Part shown: piece after piece, positions 34,301 through 41,403 of the stretch
Position numbering within the stretch: position 1 is the stretch's first letter
Layout of the letters: the number at the start of each line of letters is the position of its first letter
DNA from: Sphingomonas sp. CBMAI 2297
GTDB lineage: Bacteria; Pseudomonadota; Alphaproteobacteria; Sphingomonadales; Sphingomonadaceae
Assembly (NCBI RefSeq): GCF_029870595.1
Contig: NZ_JAPDIR010000012.1
Location: 1-64,000 of the forward strand
DNA length: 64,000 nucleotides
Reading direction: 5' to 3'
Made by a program: the position numbers and the translations under genes
Notes under the pieces: model-generated
Seen by the model: only the letters and a program-made list of their open reading frames with translations
What the model was told of the DNA's origin: nothing
Databases searched by the model: none

Positions 34301-35641
34301 GGTGACCGAGTATAGGGTTCCGGTAGACCAGCTGCCTATATAGATCTTATGATATCCATTGGCGCCAATTACCGTCGTCGTTCTTACAACATTCCATGGG
34401 TTACTGCTGTAAGTTCCATTATCCAGAACATCGGAATAAGTGTATTCATACTTACTATTGCCGATGATTACCGACTTGGCTTTACCGGACAATGTATCCA
34501 GCACGTTGACGGTACTCGTGACGTAGTATGTTCCCCATTGGCAGACAACCACAGAGGGGCTCGACTGCCCCGGATGCACCACAGCCAGGTACATCATCTT
34601 ATTCATGTCATCCAGGCTCGTCCTGTCACAGTAATTCTCGGGATGAGCTATGTAGAACCGATTGCGCCTTCCCAGCGAATCGGTAATATTGATGGTATCA
34701 TTATAGCCGCTTGAATCGACATCGATATTGACGTCATAGCCGAGGCCGGGCCTAGTTGGCGTGATGCCACACAAGTTGTCGCATGAATCCACGGCAGAAT
34801 TCACCATGGTCACAACCTGATTTATACCAGGGCCCTCAAAGTTACTAATATTTGGCGGCACACCATTTTGATTTAACCAGTTGAATATGACCTTATAATT
34901 TGCAGAATTCTCGATCTTATCGTGACGATATTCGTAGCCGACCAGTTCTCCACACGTATTAACGCCATTGTTGCTGTGAAGCTGCATGGGGTTGCATAGT
35001 GGGATCTTGGTGTAGGTGTATTTCTTCTGGAACCCGTCCGGCCTGGTCACATCCGTCACGACACCGAGCATCTCGTGCCCCGTTGGGGAGGACGAGAACG
35101 CGTGCACGACCGTGCCGTCGCGCGCGGTGTAGGTATAGAAAGTCGTGCCGTCCGGCTGGCGCGGCGAGAGTGTCAGGCTGGAGCCATTGTGACCTGCCGA
35201 GACATAGGTCGTCGGTATGGGATCGCCATATTCATATGCCGGGGACGGCACGAACGCATCGAGCTTGCCGTCGACTCCGATGCCGATCGTGCCGAGCGGG
35301 TCAGGCTGCATCTGATATATGCCGGTGTGGCTGATCAGGTTCATGCCCATGGCGGGAAGCAGGCTGGCCCCGCCCAACCGCTTGTCGGCAAATCCGTGCT
35401 CATCATCGCCGATGCTGACGTTCGTCTCCGGATGCGAATATGTTCCGCGGATGACATCGACGCCGTTCTCGTCGATATTATACGTCTTGGGCGGCAATCC
35501 CATACTGTCGCTGGACTGGGCGCGCACGGCAGTGGGCAAAGCGATCAGCCCGAGCACGAGAGCGTGCATGGAGATGAAAGCCCGGTAGAAGCGCTTCCCA
35601 CGAAATGAGAAGCTGGACCCAGGCGATACGTTGACCGGCAT
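31307..35641 (-). CDS. Rhs/YD-repeat polymorphic toxin with Sec signal
   Basis: The 1,444-residue protein begins with an export signal (hydrophobic MHALVLGLIALPTAVRAQ at about 25-42). A long series of YD repeats follows (for example YDAYNRMISRQNPDGD, YDALNRMTAKGG), and the core closes with the hyperconserved DPIGYGDQINLYAYVGNDPL and RDPSGE near residue 1293. The remaining 150 residues are the variable tip: a hydrophobic stretch, a Pro/Asp linker (PPPDDDDG) and a small effector domain of about 85 residues starting at ERITNPKHHPNSSS, with VRWTKDADGVYHRFSRP. The tip resembles small RNase-type toxins in size, but its activity is unknown. There is no PAAR domain and no type VI secretion gene nearby. 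ATG preceded by AGGAAG. The N-terminal third, around 34,240-35,000, is notably AT-richer. Confidence 0.92.
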   Translation of the reverse strand: MPVNVSPGSSFSFRGKRFYRAFISMHALVLGLIALPTAVRAQSSDSMGLPPKTYNIDENGVDVIRGTYSHPETNVSIGDDEHGFADKRLGGASLLPAMGMNLISHTGIYQMQPDPLGTIGIGVDGKLDAFVPSPAYEYGDPIPTTYVSAGHNGSSLTLSPRQPDGTTFYTYTARDGTVVHAFSSSPTGHEMLGVVTDVTRPDGFQKKYTYTKIPLCNPMQLHSNNGVNTCGELVGYEYRHDKIENSANYKVIFNWLNQNGVPPNISNFEGPGINQVVTMVNSAVDSCDNLCGITPTRPGLGYDVNIDVDSSGYNDTINITDSLGRRNRFYIAHPENYCDRTSLDDMNKMMYLAVVHPGQSSPSVVVCQWGTYYVTSTVNVLDTLSGKAKSVIIGNSKYEYTYSDVLDNGTYSSNPWNVVRTTTVIGANGYHKIYIGSWSTGTLYSVTDSNGAKTSFSYDAYNRMISRQNPDGDRWTYSYDGRGNLLEARHISKTPGTPGDIVYTAVYPASCMSVATCNKPVQNIDPRGGVTDFEYDAVTGQTTRILGPADAHGVRPESRFSYVRVNGVSMLATKSACQSIANCFGTADEVRTDYAYNANLLVTSETVSLGNGTVLKATSFAYDAIGNKISEDGPLPGPADTTRYLYDAARQRIGEIRPPAADQDGVVRAFAKRLSYTSFGKLQLSETGTTTGQDDAAWQAFVPLTSTRTVFGSDERKAIDYKQDAAGNALTATQYSYDSNGWLSCIAERMNPDGYASLPADACTLGPVGSFGTDRITKSIYDGDGNLVQTRRGFGTTLEQAYVTYSYTPGGKQEYIIDANGNRAKMEYDGFGRAERWIFPGPNAPTAFNASTVATALSSAGSINTSDYEAYGYDANGNRKSLRKRDGSLITFDYDALNRMTAKGGAAAATSFGYNLLGYQTSAVFNASGQGIYNSYDGLGQVTLTTSTMGGHSRTIGHGYDAGGDWTRMTWPDGNQVDYVRDGLGRLDHVALNNSTLLLRPQFNAAGQMSRLYRYSGSAWSAPTTYGYDGASRLSSQTHSFGAPGYNLATSLAYNPASQIVGNLRNNDAYAWTGYTPLSRAYTVNGLNQYGQAGAVTFGYDPNGNLTSDSIYAYGYDAENHLTSSSNGAVLSYDPLGRLWQVARGGAVTQFLYDGDQLVAEYDGAGTMLRRYAHGEGEDDPQLWFEGPGLSSPRYLYSDHEGSIDAVTDMSGTSVSINTYDEYGIPGAANLGRFQYTGQAWLPELGLYYYKARMYSPTLGRFMQTDPIGYGDQINLYAYVGNDPLNGRDPSGECVGAVVGEPVEIVVCGELALAATINLVGGLWLASQMKPPSFTHEKKVTPKHSATAAAAPPPDDDDGRPERITNPKHHPNSSSPEPKNVRELYARSYEDKSGVRWTKDADGVYHRFSRPSNGQTHWNGSTGGTNPIQMRNVPNEVIKHFANL

Positions 35642-35721
35642 GGTTCTTCCTATTCTATTTGCCTGAGATTGATTGGCGCAGCCGTTCGATCACGCGCGTG
35701 AGCCGCGCATCGCGCGTAGAA

Positions 35722-36372
35722 TCAATAGATGGAGATGGTCCCGGAGCTTATCTGGTTGTAGGTTCCCCAGATCCAGATGCCAGATTTACCGTTCACCATG
35801 TACATTGCCGATGATCGCGTCAGCAGGCCGATGCCGGGAACGTAGATGGACGTCCATCCTGAATTGGGTGGGGGCGCGGATGGCCCCGCCATGTAAAGGT
35901 CAAGCTCACCACTCTGATACTTTACCATCTGCACGGTATTTCCGTTGAAGTTGGTGTTGCTCAGCGCGCCCATCGACCAGCCGGGATAATAGCCAAACCA
36001 GTCGGTGCAGCCATTATCATCGCAGGTACCGAAACTCCCACTGGTCAAGGTGGCGGACCAGAGCGCAGGCTGGGCGGGGGTGGGCGTCGGCGTAGGGACA
36101 GGTGTGGGCGTCGGCGTCGGCGTCCCTATGGGCGCGCCGCCGGACCCGCAGGGCACAACGCCGACTCCGGTCGAATATTGCGTCCGATTTCCGGCGGCAT
36201 CGAAACACGTCGCCGTGTTGATGCCGGCATCCGGGCCGCCGGTGATCGATACTCCGATCAGGCGACCAAGCGCATCATATGTGTATGTATGATTATCCGC
36301 AGAGGATGCCGCAGGCGTCACTTCGAGCAACGCCATCACGCAACAAGATACCAGAAGACGATGCTTGTTCAA
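35722..36372 (-). CDS. Secreted YD-repeat protein with Pro-Thr linker, first gene of the Rhs operon
   Basis: The 216-residue protein has a signal peptide (VSCCVMALLEVTPAASSA) followed by one and a half YD repeats (YTYDALGRLIGVSITGG, FDAAGNRTQYS). A Pro-Thr linker of about 18 residues separates these from a C-terminal domain of about 110 residues with CDDNGCTDWFGYYPGW and GKSGIWIWGTYNQ. It starts at TTG, with GAGGGGG five bases upstream; no ATG fits. It ends 80 bases before the Rhs start on the same strand. The YD part could co-assemble with the Rhs shell and the C-terminal domain may bind a surface, but both ideas are inference. Confidence 0.75.
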   Translation of the reverse strand: MNKHRLLVSCCVMALLEVTPAASSADNHTYTYDALGRLIGVSITGGPDAGINTATCFDAAGNRTQYSTGVGVVPCGSGGAPIGTPTPTPTPVPTPTPTPAQPALWSATLTSGSFGTCDDNGCTDWFGYYPGWSMGALSNTNFNGNTVQMVKYQSGELDLYMAGPSAPPPNSGWTSIYVPGIGLLTRSSAMYMVNGKSGIWIWGTYNQISSGTISIY

Positions 36373-36843
36373 AAATACCCCCTCTTCTGTCAGGTCGCTT
36401 CAGCATGACCCATGAGGCGCACGGATCACCCCGCCCTGAAAGAGCCGGGTACGAAATGACCGTTCCGGGCAAACATGCCCCATAAGAATTCTATCGAAAG
36501 CGAGCATGACGAAGCGGCGACTGACTCCCCAGAGGCTCGTCGTGCCCGTCAAGAATATTATGATGTTACGGCGCCCCAATTTCCGTGAATCAAAGACTAG
36601 GTCGCGCTCATTACAATTCTGAGACGATAATGAATAAAATCCGACATATCATCTATTTATTACTTAGAATGAACTAAGCATTACGACAATGTTTCATGCT
36701 ACCTGGCCAAGTCAACGCCGGACAGTGGACTGCCCGCGATGACTGGTCCGGCTTCATAGTTAGGCCGTGAACCCATAAACGACCGCCTTTGGTGCGAGGG
36801 GGCTGAACGCCGGAATACTCCCGAGCGAAGGGCGGGAGCGATT
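36373..36843. other. AT-rich divergent upstream region
   Basis: About 470 bases without a supported gene, containing the AT-richest stretch of the window (about 36,590-36,700). It should hold the promoters of the Rhs operon (minus strand) and of the two-gene unit at 36,844 (plus strand). An inverted repeat CTTAG-N6-CTAAG lies at 36663-36678. No convincing -35/-10 pair was chosen. Confidence 0.5.
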
Positions 36844-36993
36844 ATGGATGACAATGGAAAGTGCCAGCCACGCGAATGCGACCAGGAACGCGATCTTGCG
36901 CGGTGCGCCGACCTCGCCGTCGGGAATGACCAGCAATCGGCACAGACCGCCGAGCCACGCAGGACATCCGGCTTAGGCCAGCGCCTCGGTTGA
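36844..36993 (+). CDS. Very small hypothetical protein (49 aa)
   Basis: An ATG at 36844 preceded by GGGAG opens a 49-residue frame beginning MDDNGKCQPRECDQERDLAR and ending GLGQRLG. It is charged, with three cysteines. The stop codon TGA at 36991 shares bases with a TTG that begins the next frame (36990), a TTGA overlap typical of coupled genes. Size and position near the element's right end recall small accessory regulators, but nothing more can be supported. Confidence 0.35.
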   Translation: MDDNGKCQPRECDQERDLARCADLAVGNDQQSAQTAEPRRTSGLGQRLG

Positions 36994-37382
36994 CCGATCT
37001 CTATCTTCCGCTGGCGACCGCTCGGAGCTTCTCAAACGCTCATCGAGTTGCTCGAGTGCTCGCATTGGACGCATTTGTGGTGTCGAACAGCGTCAAGGTT
37101 TTGCTCGACGAGCTTTGGCCTGACCGCAGCGAACCATTCAACGTCGCAGCAAACCGCCACCTGCGGGCCCACGGGCTCGTCCGCTTTAGGGATGTCCGAA
37201 ATGTAACCGAAGGACGGGAACGTCCTTGCCATCACTATTCTCTCGCGGATTTTCTTGAGAGGCACCATCTAATTAGCGGCCCCTCAACATCACCTGACGC
37301 CGATGAACTGATCGCCAATCGCCGGCGCTCGAAATCTCCACCTGAACGAATGGTGGTTGGGCCGCGGTTCATCGCAACTTGA
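36990..37382 (+). CDS. Hypothetical DNA-binding-like protein
   Basis: The 130-residue frame begins at TTG inside the overlap with the preceding small gene. It reads LTDLYLPLATARSFSNAHRV, then a segment that could be a winged helix (FNVAANRHLRAHGLVRFRDV), then HHYSLADFLERHHLIS and a basic, Pro-rich tail. No family is recognised and helix-turn-helix character is only suggestive. It is the gene nearest the right end of the element, where an element-control or transposition helper gene would be expected, but no transposase motif is present. Confidence 0.45.
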   Translation: MTDLYLPLATARSFSNAHRVARVLALDAFVVSNSVKVLLDELWPDRSEPFNVAANRHLRAHGLVRFRDVRNVTEGRERPCHHYSLADFLERHHLISGPSTSPDADELIANRRRSKSPPERMVVGPRFIAT

Positions 37383-37464
37383 AAGCGTCGCGCGCCACGC
37401 GCCACCTCGAAGAAAATCTGCGCTGCATGCCTTTTGCTTCGAGCGAGCTATTACGCATTAACTT

Positions 37465-37600
37465 GGACAAGTTTTCGTAAATCCCGTCCGAGAGAGCGGA
37501 CAAATTATGCCCGTTGGCTGGACAAATTTGAAAACGCTCATCGGCTCCTCACACGAAAGGGGGAGCCGGTCCGATTGGGCAAATTATGCCCCTGCTTACA
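37465..37600 (-). repeat. Right terminal region of the element
   Basis: The right inverted repeat ends at 37600 with GCCCCTGCTTACA. Four motif copies point inward on the minus strand: complement of GGGCAAATTATGCCCC (37577-37592), GGACAAATTTGAAAA (37520-37534), GGACAAATTATGCCCG (37498-37513) and GGACAAGTTTTCG (37465-37477). There is one more copy than at the left end. Confidence 0.8.
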
Positions 37601-37607
37601 AGGACCG
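37601..37607. repeat. Target-site duplication, right copy
   Basis: AGGACCG, identical to 27774-27780, immediately outside the right terminal repeat. The stop of the serine hydrolase gene lies 24 bases further on. Confidence 0.85.
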
Positions 37608-37630
37608 ACGGCGCGGCGCCACCCGCTCGG

Positions 37631-38839
37631 TCAGGAAGCGCCGATCGCCGCCGCCATCAGCGTCTGGGTGATCTCCTGCAGCGGTGGCGCGCCATAGGAC
37701 AGCAGCTGGATCATCCCCACGAACGCGAGATCATTCTCGGGATCGACCCAGAACCAGGTGCCCGCGGCACCGTCCCAATGATAGGTGCCGCGCCCCACCG
37801 GCACGCCGGCACGTTCGGGATCGGTGAAGACCACGCCGTTATAGCCATAGCCGAAGCCGGGCCGGAACCGCTGGTGCCCGGCGACGAAGCGGGTCTCGAG
37901 CAAGGCGTCGGGCAAGCGGTTGGTCATCTGCGCGCGCACCCCCGCGGCGCTGACGATCCGGCGCCCGTCCAGCGTGCCGCCGTTCAGCAGCATCTGGGCA
38001 TAGCGGGCATAGTCCAGGGCCGTCGCGTAGAGCCCGGCCCCAGCCATGGCGAGGCCGGGCTCGCTGTCCGGATCCGGCCGCATCGGATTGGCGGCGAGCT
38101 TTTCCAGCGGGCCGTCCAGCGGCTTGAAATAGAGGCTGGCGAGGCGGTGGCGCTTTTCCGGCGGCACGAAGAATGCGGTGTCGGCCATGCCCAGCGGCTC
38201 GAAGATGCGCGTGCGCATGAAATCGGCCAGGCCCTGGCCGCTCAGCCGCGCGATGATCGCGCCCTGCACATCCATCGACAGGCTGTAGCGCCACAAGGTG
38301 CCGGGCTGATGCGCGAGCGGCACCGTCGCCAGCCGCGCGACCATCTCGTCCAGGCCGGGCGCCGAGAGGATGGCCGCCTGCCGGTAGAGCGCTTCGATCC
38401 GGTCCTTCGGCTCGCCGAGCGGCAGGCCATAGGCGAAGCCGGCGCGATGCGTCATCAGCTCGGCCATGGTCGGCGGGTGATCGGGCGCGGCGCGGCCATC
38501 CTCCCCCACGAGCACCTGGAGATCGGCCAGTTCGGGAAGATGGCGGGCAATCGGGTCCTCCGGGCGCCACAGGCCCTCGTCGTGCAGGATCATCATCGCC
38601 GTCGCGGTGATCGGCTTGGTCATCGAGAAGATGCGGAAGATCATGTCCTCCGCGAGCGGCGTGCCGGCCTCGATATCGTCGAGCCCCAGGTTGCGGATGC
38701 GCGCGATCCTGCCATGGCGGAGCGTGAGCGTGACCGCGCCCGCGACGACGCCCTGGTCGATCCGTGCCTGCACCGCGGCATCCACGGCATCGAGCCCGCC
38801 GGCGGTGAGGCCGACCTGCTCCGGGGCCACCCGCTCCAT
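37631..38839 (-). CDS. Beta-lactamase-fold serine hydrolase/esterase
   Basis: The 402-residue cytoplasmic-looking protein belongs to the class C beta-lactamase-like esterase family. The nucleophile motif SxxK is SMTK in IFRIFSMTKPITATAMM, and the second motif is the Tyr in WRYSLSMDVQG. The C-terminal part has FGYGYNGVVF and GAAGTWFWVDPENDLAFVGMIQ. Members hydrolyse short esters of varied substrates. There is no signal peptide. The ATG overlaps the stop of the mannosidase gene by one base, so the two are co-translated. This is the last gene of the catabolic cluster, next to the transposed element. Confidence 0.9.
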   Translation of the reverse strand: MERVAPEQVGLTAGGLDAVDAAVQARIDQGVVAGAVTLTLRHGRIARIRNLGLDDIEAGTPLAEDMIFRIFSMTKPITATAMMILHDEGLWRPEDPIARHLPELADLQVLVGEDGRAAPDHPPTMAELMTHRAGFAYGLPLGEPKDRIEALYRQAAILSAPGLDEMVARLATVPLAHQPGTLWRYSLSMDVQGAIIARLSGQGLADFMRTRIFEPLGMADTAFFVPPEKRHRLASLYFKPLDGPLEKLAANPMRPDPDSEPGLAMAGAGLYATALDYARYAQMLLNGGTLDGRRIVSAAGVRAQMTNRLPDALLETRFVAGHQRFRPGFGYGYNGVVFTDPERAGVPVGRGTYHWDGAAGTWFWVDPENDLAFVGMIQLLSYGAPPLQEITQTLMAAAIGAS

Positions 38840-41283
38840 CAGGCGCGCCCGTTCCAGCTGGTCGCTTCGATCGCCTCGCGCCGCACCTCGCCGCCGCCGT
38901 TGCGGGTGACCGTGACGACGCATTGCTCGCCGCCGGCCAGGTCGAAATGATTGTCGCTGAAGCGCAGCTCGGGATCCTCGGAGCGCAGCTGGACGGCCAG
39001 CGCATAGCGTTCGGCGGAGAGCGTGACGCGCAGCGCAGCGCCGGCTCGCACATGGTCCACGCGCAACCCCGGATCGCGGGCCAGCGCCAGGTCCTTGACC
39101 GCCGCCAGCAACAGCCGGTTGGGCGCAAAGGCCGCGCTTCGCACGAGGAGGACGCGATCCGCGGCATCCCGCGCAGTGCCGCGCCAGATGCGGCGGCTGG
39201 CATTGGCCGGCACTTCGAACGCGAGCCGCTCGGTCCATTCGGCGCCGCCCTCCAGCGACGCGAGCTGGATCGTCGCGCTGTCGCAAAGCGGCGCGAGCGT
39301 GTCGTTGGTGATCCAGAGCTCGGCCATGTCGCCCTCGCGCCGGAAGGAGGCCAGCACCGGCGCAAAGGCGCGGCGCGTGGCGTACCAGGCCGATTTGGCG
39401 ACGCCGTCATGGTCGATCAGGCTCCAGCTCACACAGGGCCAGCAATCATTGTGCTGCCAGATCAGCGCGCCCGAGCAATGCGGCTTGCGGCGGCGATAAT
39501 GCTCGATGCCGAATTTCAGCCCCTCGGCCTGAGTGAGCATGGTGAAGTCGACATAGTCCCGCAGCGTCGCGGGCAGGCCGGTGACCGGCACCATCATCGC
39601 GCTGGCCTTGTCGGCCACATCCTTGATCCGCTCGAGAAAGCCCTGGCTGCCGAGCACCAGGTCCCCGGGCGCCATCCAGCGCGCGAGCGTACCGATGTCC
39701 GGCGCGCCCTGGATGCCGAACTCGCTGACGAAGCGGGCCATGTCCTCGGCATAGCGGGTGAAGGCGACGCCCTCGGGCGAGCTGTCGTTGCCGCCCACCG
39801 CCTCGGTGTCCGGCACCAGCGGGATGCCGTGCCACACCGTCCAGTTGTGCACGTCGCCGCCGCGCATCGAATTGGGGCTGGGCCCGCCCCAGGGGCTGCC
39901 CGGCCAATAGGGCGTCGCGGAGTCGAGATCGGCGAGGATCCCCGGGATCAGCTCGTCGTAGAATTTCAGGCCGGCAAGCGGAGTGGCGGTGCCGGTGGCA
40001 TGGTCGGCGAAGAACTGGATGCCCTGGTTCTCGTTGTTGCCGCACCAGAGCGCCAGGCAGGCATGATGGCGCAGGCGCGATACCTGCTCGCTCACTTCGG
40101 CGCGGACATTCTCGACAAAGACGGGGTCGTCGTCGGGATAGGGCGCGCAGGCGAACATGAAGTCCTGCCACACCAGCAGGCCAAGCCGGTCGCACTCCGC
40201 ATAGAAGATGTCGTGCTCGTAGATGCCGCCACCCCAGACGCGGATCATGTTCATGTTGGCGCCGGCCGCGCGCTCGAGCAGGTCGCGATAGGTCGCGTCC
40301 GGAATCGCCCCGACGAAAGAGCTGGCGGGCACCCAATTGGCGCCCCTGGCGAAGATCGGGACACCGTTGAGGACGAAGCGGAAGAAACTGGTGCCCGGCT
40401 CGTCGGGATCGGGGGACTGGTCGATCGCGATCGTGCGGATGCCGACGCGGTGCCGGATCGTCCGGCCGCCGATGCTGGCGACCAGAGTGTAGAGCGGCTG
40501 GGCACCGAGATCCGCGGTCCACCAGAGCTGGGGATCGGGCACGGCCATCGCGACACGGCCCGAGCCATGGCGGGCCGCGCGGGCGACGGAAACGCCCTGG
40601 GGGTCGAGCAGCTCGACGGCGATGTCGGCGGGTTCGGAGAGCACGAGATCGATACTGACTTCCGCCGCGCCCGCAATGGCATGGGTGGTGAAGTTCAGGC
40701 TCCGGAGCGTCGCGCCCCTGGGCTCGATCCGCACCGGCTTCCAGATGCCGATGGTCGGCAGGTCGGGTCCCCAGTCCCAGCCCCAGCCGAACTGCGCCTT
40801 GCGCATCAGGGTACGGCGCGAGCGGCTGATCCGGTCGGTGAAGACGGGCCAGACCGGAAGCGGCGCGCCGGCCACCTTCAGCGCGGTCGGGTGGAAGCAG
40901 ATCGCCAGGTCGTGCGTACCGGGCGCGCGCCCGGAGAGATCGAAGCGCCAGCTGCGGAACATGTTGTCGGCGCTGCCGAGCAGCACCCCGCCCAGATGGA
41001 TGTCGGCGAAGGTGTCGAGGCCATCGAACACCAGTTCGTCGTCCGCGCCGACCTCCACCCGCGCGTGCCACCACCATTCGCGATCGCGCACCCAGGCGGC
41101 CTCCGCCTCATTCCGCCCGACATAGGGATCGGCGAGGCGCCCGGCCTCGATCAGCGCGCGATAGCTGTCGCCGGGCGCGGAGGCCGGAATCCAGCCCTCT
41201 CCCTCGCCCGCCATGGCGCCGGCCGGCACACCTTCGCCAGGCGCAAAATCCCGTATCCGCCAGGCACTGACGAATTTGCTCAT
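38839..41283 (-). CDS. Glycoside hydrolase family 2, beta-mannosidase-like
   Basis: The 814-residue enzyme has the GH2 layout: N-terminal sugar-binding domain, immunoglobulin-like domain, TIM-barrel core and C-terminal beta domains. The acid/base Glu is in ALWCGNNENQG (about residue 416) and the nucleophile Glu in FVSEFGIQGAP (about 519). GWGWDWGPDLP and RVWGGGIYEHD are characteristic of beta-mannosidases within GH2. It would release beta-linked mannose from oligosaccharides or conjugates. No signal peptide is seen, so substrate is probably taken up first. Start ATG with complement 41283-41281 has GAAGAGGG upstream. It overlaps the following serine hydrolase gene by one base. Confidence 0.9.
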   Translation of the reverse strand: MSKFVSAWRIRDFAPGEGVPAGAMAGEGEGWIPASAPGDSYRALIEAGRLADPYVGRNEAEAAWVRDREWWWHARVEVGADDELVFDGLDTFADIHLGGVLLGSADNMFRSWRFDLSGRAPGTHDLAICFHPTALKVAGAPLPVWPVFTDRISRSRRTLMRKAQFGWGWDWGPDLPTIGIWKPVRIEPRGATLRSLNFTTHAIAGAAEVSIDLVLSEPADIAVELLDPQGVSVARAARHGSGRVAMAVPDPQLWWTADLGAQPLYTLVASIGGRTIRHRVGIRTIAIDQSPDPDEPGTSFFRFVLNGVPIFARGANWVPASSFVGAIPDATYRDLLERAAGANMNMIRVWGGGIYEHDIFYAECDRLGLLVWQDFMFACAPYPDDDPVFVENVRAEVSEQVSRLRHHACLALWCGNNENQGIQFFADHATGTATPLAGLKFYDELIPGILADLDSATPYWPGSPWGGPSPNSMRGGDVHNWTVWHGIPLVPDTEAVGGNDSSPEGVAFTRYAEDMARFVSEFGIQGAPDIGTLARWMAPGDLVLGSQGFLERIKDVADKASAMMVPVTGLPATLRDYVDFTMLTQAEGLKFGIEHYRRRKPHCSGALIWQHNDCWPCVSWSLIDHDGVAKSAWYATRRAFAPVLASFRREGDMAELWITNDTLAPLCDSATIQLASLEGGAEWTERLAFEVPANASRRIWRGTARDAADRVLLVRSAAFAPNRLLLAAVKDLALARDPGLRVDHVRAGAALRVTLSAERYALAVQLRSEDPELRFSDNHFDLAGGEQCVVTVTRNGGGEVRREAIEATSWNGRA

Positions 41284-41403
41284 GGTCCAACCCTCTTCAG
41301 CTCGGAAGGCGCCCCGCTCAGGCGGCGAACGCCTCCGCATCGATACGGTGCAAACTATCCGCCCCGGCCAGGATGGCGCGCGTGAACATGCAATCCCGCC
41401 CGC

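Larger units (their letters stand above)
27781..37600. mobile_element. 9,820-bp transposed unit with IS21-like ends, Rhs/immunity cargo, no visible transposase
   Basis: The left end reads TGTAAGCAGGGGCGCAATTT and the right end, read inward, TGTAAGCAGGGGCATAATTT: 18 of 20 positions agree. Exact 7-base direct repeats (AGGACCG) flank the unit. Each end holds several inward copies of a GGGCATAATTTGTCC-like motif, as expected for multiple transposase binding sites of IS21-type elements. The family name is an inference, because no istA/istB or other transposase was recognised inside. Cargo, left to right: two tandem 21-base repeats, four or more orphan or decayed small genes, an immunity gene, an Rhs/YD toxin, a secreted YD protein and a two-gene unit. 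It is either a non-autonomous unit moved in trans or an element that lost its transposase. Confidence 0.8.

Noticed and set aside
31307-35641. Type VI secretion-linked Rhs locus
   Set aside because: No PAAR domain, VgrG, Hcp or EagR-type chaperone gene is present, and the Rhs protein starts with an export signal.
27781-37600. Integrative element inserted at a tRNA or by an integrase
   Set aside because: No tRNA or integrase is found at either end; the short target duplication with terminal inverted repeats fits transposition instead.
27781-37600. IS66-type ends, because both ends contain GTAAGC
   Set aside because: If the ends are taken as GTAAGC...GCTTAC, the flanking eight bases do not match (AGGACCGT against AAGGACCG). 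Taking TGTAAGC...GCTTACA gives an exact 7-base duplication and fits the repeated inner motifs.
37434-37697. A short plus-strand frame crossing the right end of the element
   Set aside because: It is built from the terminal repeat motifs and the antisense of the serine hydrolase gene, so it is not a plausible gene.
38923-41385. An 820-codon plus-strand frame opposite the mannosidase
   Set aside because: Antisense shadow; the GH2 catalytic motifs and codon pattern are on the minus strand.
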